A stretch of 10,925 bases of DNA. Origin: Bacteroidales bacterium UBA1077 (GTDB lineage Bacteria > Bacteroidota > Bacteroidia > Bacteroidales > UBA932). The DNA lies in the NCBI GenBank assembly GCA_002314195.1, contig DCCQ01000069.1, positions 1 to 10,925 of the forward strand, given 5' to 3'. Of the stretch, positions 7,063-10,925 are shown piece after piece (positions within the stretch are counted from its first letter, which is position 1; each line of letters opens with the position of its first letter). The position numbers were made by a program, and so were the translations under genes. Below the pieces are notes generated by a model. That model had not been told where the DNA came from. It did no database searches and saw nothing but the letters and a program-made list of their open reading frames with translations.

Positions 7063-9276
7063 ATGAGAAGATTGATTAGTGTGGCGGCATGTCTTGCGCT
7101 GGCGTTTTTTTCTGCTGACGGTGCGCTTGCGGCGGAGAAAAAGGTGAAGGCTCCGGTTTATAAGGATGCATCGGCCCCGATTGAGGAGCGTGTCGAGGAC
7201 TTGCTTTCACGGATGACGTTGGAGGAGAAGATCATGCAACTGAACCAGTACACGCTTGGACTCAATACAGTGGAGAACAATCTCCGCGATATGGTGGGCA
7301 AAGTGCCTGCCGAGGCGGGGTCGGTGATTTATTTCTCGGATGACGCCAAGATGAGGAATGCGATGCAGAAACGCTGCATTGAAGAATCTCGGCTCGGGAT
7401 TCCGATGCTTTTCGGCCACGATGTTATCCATGGATACCGAACGCTGACTCCGATTCCTCTTGCGCAGGCTGCAAGCTGGAACCTCTCCCTTGTGGAAAAG
7501 GTGAGTTCTGATGCTGCCCGGGAGGCTTCCGCCTGCGGAGTGGACTGGACGTTCTCACCAATGGTGGATGTGGCCCGTGATCCTCGTTGGGGCAGGGTCA
7601 TGGAGGGTTATGGGGAGGATGCCTTTCTCACTTCCGAGTTCTGCCGTGCCGCCGTGCGTGGCTATCAGGGCTCTGACTTGTCAGAGAATGGCACGATTGC
7701 CGCCTGTCTCAAGCATTTTGTCGGCTATGCCGCCTCGGAGGCCGGACTTGACTATGACTACACGGAAATCTCTGACCAGACCCTCTGGGATACATATATG
7801 CCGCCGTACAGGGCCGGTGTCGAAGAGGGCGCGCAGACCGTTATGAGCGCGTTCAACAACATCAGCGGAGTCCCTGCCTCTGCCAACCGCCATACCATGA
7901 CCGAAATCCTGAAGGAACGTTGGGGATTTGACGGCTTTATCGTTTCTGACTGGGATGCTGTCATTCAGCTTTGCAATCAGGGATATGCCGAGAATGAAAA
8001 AGAGGCTGCCGCACTCGCGCTCAATGCGGGACTCGACATGGACATGATGGATAACCTCTATCACAAGCATCTGGCCCAGCTCCTCAAAGAAGGTAAGATC
8101 GACATTGCAACTGTCAATGAGAGTGTTCGGCGCATTCTTCGCGTGAAGTTCCGCCTCGGACTTTTTGAACATCCCTACACGGAAGAGCGCCTCGCTGAGG
8201 AAATCTATCTCCAGCCTTCCACCCTAGCGAATGCAGAAGAGTTGGCGCAGGAGTCAATCGTGCTCCTCAAGAATAAGGGGGTTCTGCCTCTGAGAAAGAC
8301 CGGGCGCATCGCGCTCATCGGGCCTCATGCCGAGAGCGGAGTGGAACTGCTCGGCAATTGGCCGGCGCGCGGCAAGGCCTCCGAGGTTATCTCGATTCTT
8401 TCCGGGATGAAGTCCGAACTCGGCGCGTCGGCCGAAATAGTCAGCTCAAAGGGCTGCGATTTCGAGACAGCGTCTGAACATGAAATCACCGAAGCGGTTG
8501 AGCTTGCCGGAAATTCTGATGTCATCGTCCTCTGCCTCGGCGAGAAGTCCATGTGGAGCGGAGAGAACTGTTCCCGTTCCTCGATTTCCTTGCCTGCCGT
8601 CCAGGAGAACCTGCTTACAAGGATAAAGTCAGCCGGGAAGCCTGTAGTCGTCTTAATTGCGAGCGGCCGGCCGGTGGATTTGTCCCGCATTGAGCCTCTT
8701 GCCGACGCGCTTGTAGAAATCTGGATGCCCGGAACCACGGCCGGAAATGCCGTTGCCGGAATCCTCAGCGGAAAATACAATCCGTCCGGCCGCCTTCCTA
8801 TGACATTCCCATACACGACAGGTCAGGTTCCCATTTATTATAACCGCCGCAAAGGTGCGCGTAGAGGCACTCAGGGGCTTTATAAGGACATCACGAGCGA
8901 GCCGATGTACTGGTTCGGCTATGGCTTGAGTTACAGCACATTCGAGTACTCACCAGTGACATTGTCTTCCGACATGGTCTCAAAGGACGGCAAGGTCACA
9001 GCCTCCGTCACAGTAAGGAATACAAGCGATGTGGACGGTAAGGAGACTGTGCAGTGGTACATCTGTGATCCGGTCTGCTCCATAACCCGTCCGGCCAAGG
9101 AGTTGAAGCATTTCGAGAAGGTTCTGCTCAAGGCTGGAGAGTCAAGGACGTTTACTTTTGAGATTGAGCCTTGCAGGGATCTGTCTTTTGTGGACAGAAA
9201 CGGTGGAAAAATCCTTGAGAGCGGTGAGTATTACATTATAGTAAAAGATAGTAAGGTGACATTGAATGTTGAATAG
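7063..9276 (+). CDS. GH3 beta-glycosidase, BglX type, periplasmic
   Basis: This exo-enzyme releases a terminal beta-linked sugar (beta-glucosidase, beta-xylosidase or similar) from oligosaccharides in the periplasm. The signal peptide is type I (residues 1 to about 24, ALA|A or ALAA|E), with no lipobox. Domain order is the usual one: the N-terminal barrel about 35-380 with RMTLEEKI, GHDVIHGYRT, RDPRWGR, KHFVGY (217-222) and GFIVSDWDAV, giving nucleophile Asp296; the alpha/beta C-domain about 400-620 with SGENCSRSS, where Glu501 aligns with the acid/base of BglX-like enzymes; and a FnIII-like domain about 640-737 with KELKHFEKVLLKAGES. At 737 residues it is full length. It is separated from the GH31 gene by 146 nt and a hairpin, so it is likely its own transcription unit. 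Its stop is only 9 nt from the converging hutI remnant. Exact sugar specificity cannot be read from sequence. Confidence 0.93.
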   Translation: MRRLISVAACLALAFFSADGALAAEKKVKAPVYKDASAPIEERVEDLLSRMTLEEKIMQLNQYTLGLNTVENNLRDMVGKVPAEAGSVIYFSDDAKMRNAMQKRCIEESRLGIPMLFGHDVIHGYRTLTPIPLAQAASWNLSLVEKVSSDAAREASACGVDWTFSPMVDVARDPRWGRVMEGYGEDAFLTSEFCRAAVRGYQGSDLSENGTIAACLKHFVGYAASEAGLDYDYTEISDQTLWDTYMPPYRAGVEEGAQTVMSAFNNISGVPASANRHTMTEILKERWGFDGFIVSDWDAVIQLCNQGYAENEKEAAALALNAGLDMDMMDNLYHKHLAQLLKEGKIDIATVNESVRRILRVKFRLGLFEHPYTEERLAEEIYLQPSTLANAEELAQESIVLLKNKGVLPLRKTGRIALIGPHAESGVELLGNWPARGKASEVISILSGMKSELGASAEIVSSKGCDFETASEHEITEAVELAGNSDVIVLCLGEKSMWSGENCSRSSISLPAVQENLLTRIKSAGKPVVVLIASGRPVDLSRIEPLADALVEIWMPGTTAGNAVAGILSGKYNPSGRLPMTFPYTTGQVPIYYNRRKGARRGTQGLYKDITSEPMYWFGYGLSYSTFEYSPVTLSSDMVSKDGKVTASVTVRNTSDVDGKETVQWYICDPVCSITRPAKELKHFEKVLLKAGESRTFTFEIEPCRDLSFVDRNGGKILESGEYYIIVKDSKVTLNVE

Positions 9277-9285
9277 CGTCTTATT

Positions 9286-9526
9286 TCAAGATTTGTAACC
9301 CCAGAGAATCACCTTGCTGATGAATGGTGTCTGGTGGCGGTACGATGTGAAGGCGAGGGACGGGGCGAGTTTCGTGACTATCAGGTTGTCGAGTTTGCCA
9401 GTGGTCACAGAACCGAGGATGTCCGCGACACCCATAGCATAGGCGGAGTTGAGGGTGAGGGCCGTTGCCGCTCTTGATCTTGATCGCGCCTGTCCCTTTG
9501 GCGATCATCTTCCGGACGTGGGTCAT
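9286..9526 (-). pseudogene. hutI: Decayed 3' end of hutI (imidazolonepropionase)
   Basis: On the minus strand, 9474 down to 9286 reads open and ends in TGA. Its peptide contains AATALTLNSAYAMG, then GSVTTGKLDNLIVTK, then PSLAFTSY and KVILWG. These match the C-terminal end of HutI, the histidine-degradation amidohydrolase (AAT-LN-AYAMG, GS-T-GK-ANL-ITK, PS-A--PY, VILNG). Further upstream, in another frame (9526-9478), VRKMIAKGTGAI resembles the ARKMIDAG segment that in HutI lies many residues earlier. A frameshift and an internal deletion are therefore likely. The catalytic barrel is absent, so no enzyme can be made. It faces the GH3 gene tail to tail. HutI is normally over 400 residues; about 63 remain clearly recognisable. 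The 9478-9526 extension is less sure than the C-terminal part. Confidence 0.72.
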
Positions 9527-9637
9527 AGTCAGAAGACTAGGATATGGGACTTTCCCTTTGATATTCAGAGAATTACATGCTACGACCTAATAATCTGTGA
9601 GTGGTGGCTAACACGCAGAGTATCGTTTAGATAACAA

Positions 9638-9669
9638 GCCGCCTTTAGTTGTTATATGCTAAAGGCAAC
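9638..9669 (-). terminator. Hairpin, better paired on minus-strand RNA
   Basis: GCCTTTAG (9641-9648) and CTAAAGGC (9659-9666) form a perfect 8-bp stem around a 10-nt loop. On the minus-strand RNA the stem extends to 11 bp, with two U-G wobbles (GUUGCC against GGCGGC). It is then followed by UUGUUAU. This suggests a terminator for minus-strand transcription. A role on the plus strand (8 bp, followed by AACTTATT) is also possible. Confidence 0.4.
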
Positions 9670-9691
9670 TTATTAAGTCTTTGATTGACAA

Positions 9692-9732
9692 TGGCATGGA
9701 TGCCACAGTCGCTTCGATGGCCTCAGCGACTG
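9692..9732. repeat. Two adjacent perfect inverted repeats
   Basis: TGGCAT-GG-ATGCCA (9692-9705) is directly followed by CAGTCGCT (9706-9713), an 11-nt spacer (9714-9724) and AGCGACTG (9725-9732). Both dyads are perfect, 6 and 8 bp, with no nucleotide between them. Possible roles are a REP-like element, a regulator site or a recombination site; no copy elsewhere in the window was noticed. Confidence 0.45.
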
Positions 9733-9738
9733 ATTTAG

Positions 9739-9891
9739 GCCGCGAACAGCAAGTTCAGTCCTGAGGCATGGCCACTCGCTTCAGAGCTTCTCAACAACTG
9801 CGGTGGCCCGAATCACGAGGGCTACATCGGTTTTCAGGACCATGGAGACGACGTGTGGTTCCGCAACATCCGCGTTAAGGTAATGGATTAA
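9739..9891 (+). pseudogene. 3' remnant of a DUF1080 (3-keto-disaccharide hydrolase family) gene
   Basis: From just after an in-frame TAG (9736-9738) to the TAA at 9889-9891, the frame reads about 50 residues. They include NSKFSPEAW, then GYIGFQDHGDDVWFRNIRVK close to the stop. The pattern G-I-LQDHGD-V-FRNI-I is the hallmark C-terminal end of the DUF1080/PF06439 beta-sandwich family, and NSKF also fits the stretch before it. There is no start codon or signal peptide, and the upstream sequence is unrelated, so only roughly the last quarter of a normal DUF1080 protein (about 200-250 residues) is left. The reading frame and key residues are undamaged, which suggests a recent truncation. It ends 13 nt before the TIM-barrel gene, the spacing of a former operon partner. 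Confidence 0.75.
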
Positions 9892-9904
9892 AACTTGTGA
9901 GACC

Positions 9905-10816
9905 ATGAAACATTCTGTACTTTCGATAGTTACCGCATCAGTGGCGATTCTTCTCGGATGCTGCGATTTGCTCGCTGGAGAGCCGCTTGTCGGCATCCAG
10001 CTCTACTCAGCAAGGGATTTGCTCGATCCCCCTGTGAAATATGCCGCAAACCACGAGACTGTCCTGAAACAGTTCTCCAAGATGGGCTACAACTGCGTTG
10101 AGACAGCATCGTACTCAGACGGGAAAATTTATGGACTCACCCCGGAGGAGTTCAAAGCCGACTGCGCCTCCGCTGGCCTTGTGCCGCTTTCCACGCATGT
10201 CTCCAGAAACCTCACTGTCGAGGAGTTCGCGGCCGGAAAGCCGAGCGCGGAGACCCTGCACTGGTGGGAAGAGTGCATCAGCGCCCACAAGGCGGCAGGG
10301 ATGAAGTTCATCGTCACCCCTTGGGTGTACTTCGAGAATTCGGGGAGCAGCGTTCCTAAGACTCTTGCCGAATTGAAGATTTATTGCGACTATCTCAACA
10401 CTGTCGGGAAGATGGTTTCCGATGCGGGGATGGAGTACGGCTACCACAACCACTCGCATGAGTTCTCTGAGGTCGAGGGCGAGGTTATGTACGACTACAT
10501 GCTTGCGCACACTAATCCTGAATATGTCTTCTTCGAGATGGACGTCTATTGGACAGTCATCGGCAATTCGAGTCCTGTTGACTACTTCAAGAAATATCCC
10601 GGACGTTTCAAACTCCTGCACATCAAGGACGAGAGGGAGATCGGCCAGAGCGGAATGGTCGGATTCGATGCGATCTTCGCCAATGCTAAGACTGCTGGAA
10701 CCAAAGCCGTGATCATCGAGGTTGAAAGGTACTCCTACCCGGACGATGTCATGCGCAGCATCCGCGAAAGCGCAGCCTACCTTAAGAAATCCGGCTACAC
10801 CAAAGCTCTGAGATAA
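9905..10816 (+). CDS. Exported sugar-phosphate isomerase/epimerase-like TIM-barrel protein
   Basis: This belongs to the xylose-isomerase-like TIM barrel (AP_endonuc_2, PF01261) group. The N-terminus is a signal peptide; cleavage may be lipoprotein type at Cys19 (LLGC, followed by a second Cys) or type I after LLA, so it acts outside the cytoplasm. The barrel runs from VGIQLYS to about residue 298. Likely metal-site residues are Glu211 and Asp213 (FEMDVYW), His239 (LLHIKD) and Glu272 (IIEVE). The GYHNHSHEF motif (180-187) is typical of the Bacteroidota members that sit beside DUF1080 and Gfo/Idh oxidoreductase genes. Some such members act on 3-keto-glycoside intermediates as hydratases or epimerases. 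The length of 303 is normal. Its immediate upstream neighbour is the DUF1080 remnant, and another exported-protein gene follows after 29 nt. Exact reaction is unproven. Confidence 0.85.
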   Translation: MKHSVLSIVTASVAILLGCCDLLAGEPLVGIQLYSARDLLDPPVKYAANHETVLKQFSKMGYNCVETASYSDGKIYGLTPEEFKADCASAGLVPLSTHVSRNLTVEEFAAGKPSAETLHWWEECISAHKAAGMKFIVTPWVYFENSGSSVPKTLAELKIYCDYLNTVGKMVSDAGMEYGYHNHSHEFSEVEGEVMYDYMLAHTNPEYVFFEMDVYWTVIGNSSPVDYFKKYPGRFKLLHIKDEREIGQSGMVGFDAIFANAKTAGTKAVIIEVERYSYPDDVMRSIRESAAYLKKSGYTKALR

Positions 10817-10845
10817 CACGCCCGTCATTCCGGACGATTGTGACC

Positions 10846-10925
10846 ATGAAAAGATTTTTCTACTCAACAATAGCCAACTCGCCATTCTTCCTCATCGCTG
10901 TCTTCTTTGCCGTCTCCGTTTTATC
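10846..10925 (+). CDS. Start of an exported protein, cut by window edge
   Basis: An ATG at 10846 opens a frame that stays open to the window end (26 codons). It begins MKRFFYST and then has a hydrophobic run, PFFLIAVFFAVSVL, that looks like a signal peptide or first membrane segment. The context before the start (GACCATGAAA) is the same as at the preceding gene start, and the gap to that gene is 29 nt, so it is probably the next gene of the same operon. The family cannot be told; a Gfo/Idh oxidoreductase or an intact DUF1080 protein would fit the neighbourhood. Confidence 0.55.
   Translation, partial: MKRFFYSTIANSPFFLIAVFFAVSVL

Larger units (their letters stand above)
9527..9738. other. Non-coding junction between two gene remnants
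   Basis: I find no credible gene in this stretch. Short open frames exist on + (ending at 9634, and about 9668 to 9765) but they show no recognisable family. The stretch lies between the lost 5' side of the minus-strand hutI remnant and the lost 5' side of the plus-strand DUF1080 remnant. It carries three inverted repeats, listed separately. It may be the scar of a deletion or the residue of a mobile element. Confidence 0.5.

Noticed and set aside
9449..9634. Plus-strand open frame of 61 codons in the junction
   Set aside because: It partly overlaps the hutI remnant, has no signal peptide, domain or plausible translation signal, and looks like chance.
9668..9765. Plus-strand open frame (contains LIDNGMDATVASMASATDLG)
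   Set aside because: It looks protein-like but matches no family I recognise, lacks a start, and overlaps the inverted repeats and the DUF1080 remnant in another frame.
10115..10885. Long minus-strand open frame of 256 codons opposite the TIM-barrel gene
   Set aside because: It overlaps a clear exported enzyme with conserved motifs, and its own translation shows no recognisable domain. It is a codon-bias shadow.

Overview
The window reads as a carbohydrate-degradation region from a Bacteroidota genome, most likely order Bacteroidales. The evidence is a run of same-strand genes for secreted and lipoprotein glycan enzymes, a SusE/SusF-type surface glycan-binding lipoprotein, A-rich start regions without clear Shine-Dalgarno sites, and gene families typical of polysaccharide utilization loci (PULs). 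Genus cannot be told. No rRNA, tRNA, CRISPR array, insertion sequence or replication origin is visible. All intact genes are on the + strand.

Positions 17-6916 form a tight four-gene block with gaps of 3, 47 and 37 nt: a SASA/sialate-O-acetylesterase-type lipoprotein esterase with an extra N-terminal region, a GH53 endo-beta-1,4-galactanase lipoprotein, a three-module SusF-like glycan-binding lipoprotein with a fimbrillin-like N-terminal half, and a GH31 glycosidase of the MYORG/alpha-galactosidase-like type. The block ends in a structured intergenic segment with a perfect 13-bp hairpin (6975-7008). The likely upstream SusC/SusD pair would lie before the window. The enzyme set suggests a galactan-containing plant polymer: deacetylation, endo-cleavage at or near the cell surface, glycan capture, then trimming of side-chain or terminal alpha-sugars. 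The substrate is an inference from family membership.

Positions 7063-9276 hold a separate, complete periplasmic GH3 beta-glycosidase of the BglX type. It could finish oligosaccharides released by the upstream enzymes.

Positions 9277-9904 contain no intact gene but are not empty. On the minus strand lies a decayed 3' end of hutI (imidazolonepropionase). On the plus strand lies the 3' end of a DUF1080 (3-keto-disaccharide hydrolase family) gene. Between them is a hairpin-rich stretch. Both remnants keep only the C-terminal coding end, as if a deletion removed the facing 5' halves of a divergent gene pair.

The DUF1080 remnant ends 13 nt before an intact sugar-phosphate isomerase/epimerase-like TIM-barrel protein (9905-10816). 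This pairing is known from the bacterial 3-keto-glycoside route of glycan breakdown. A further exported-protein gene starts at 10846 and is cut by the window edge.

I see no clearly new multi-gene system. The points most worth checking are the esterase fusion, the mixed-architecture binding protein, the short GH31, and the double gene-remnant scar beside the TIM-barrel gene.
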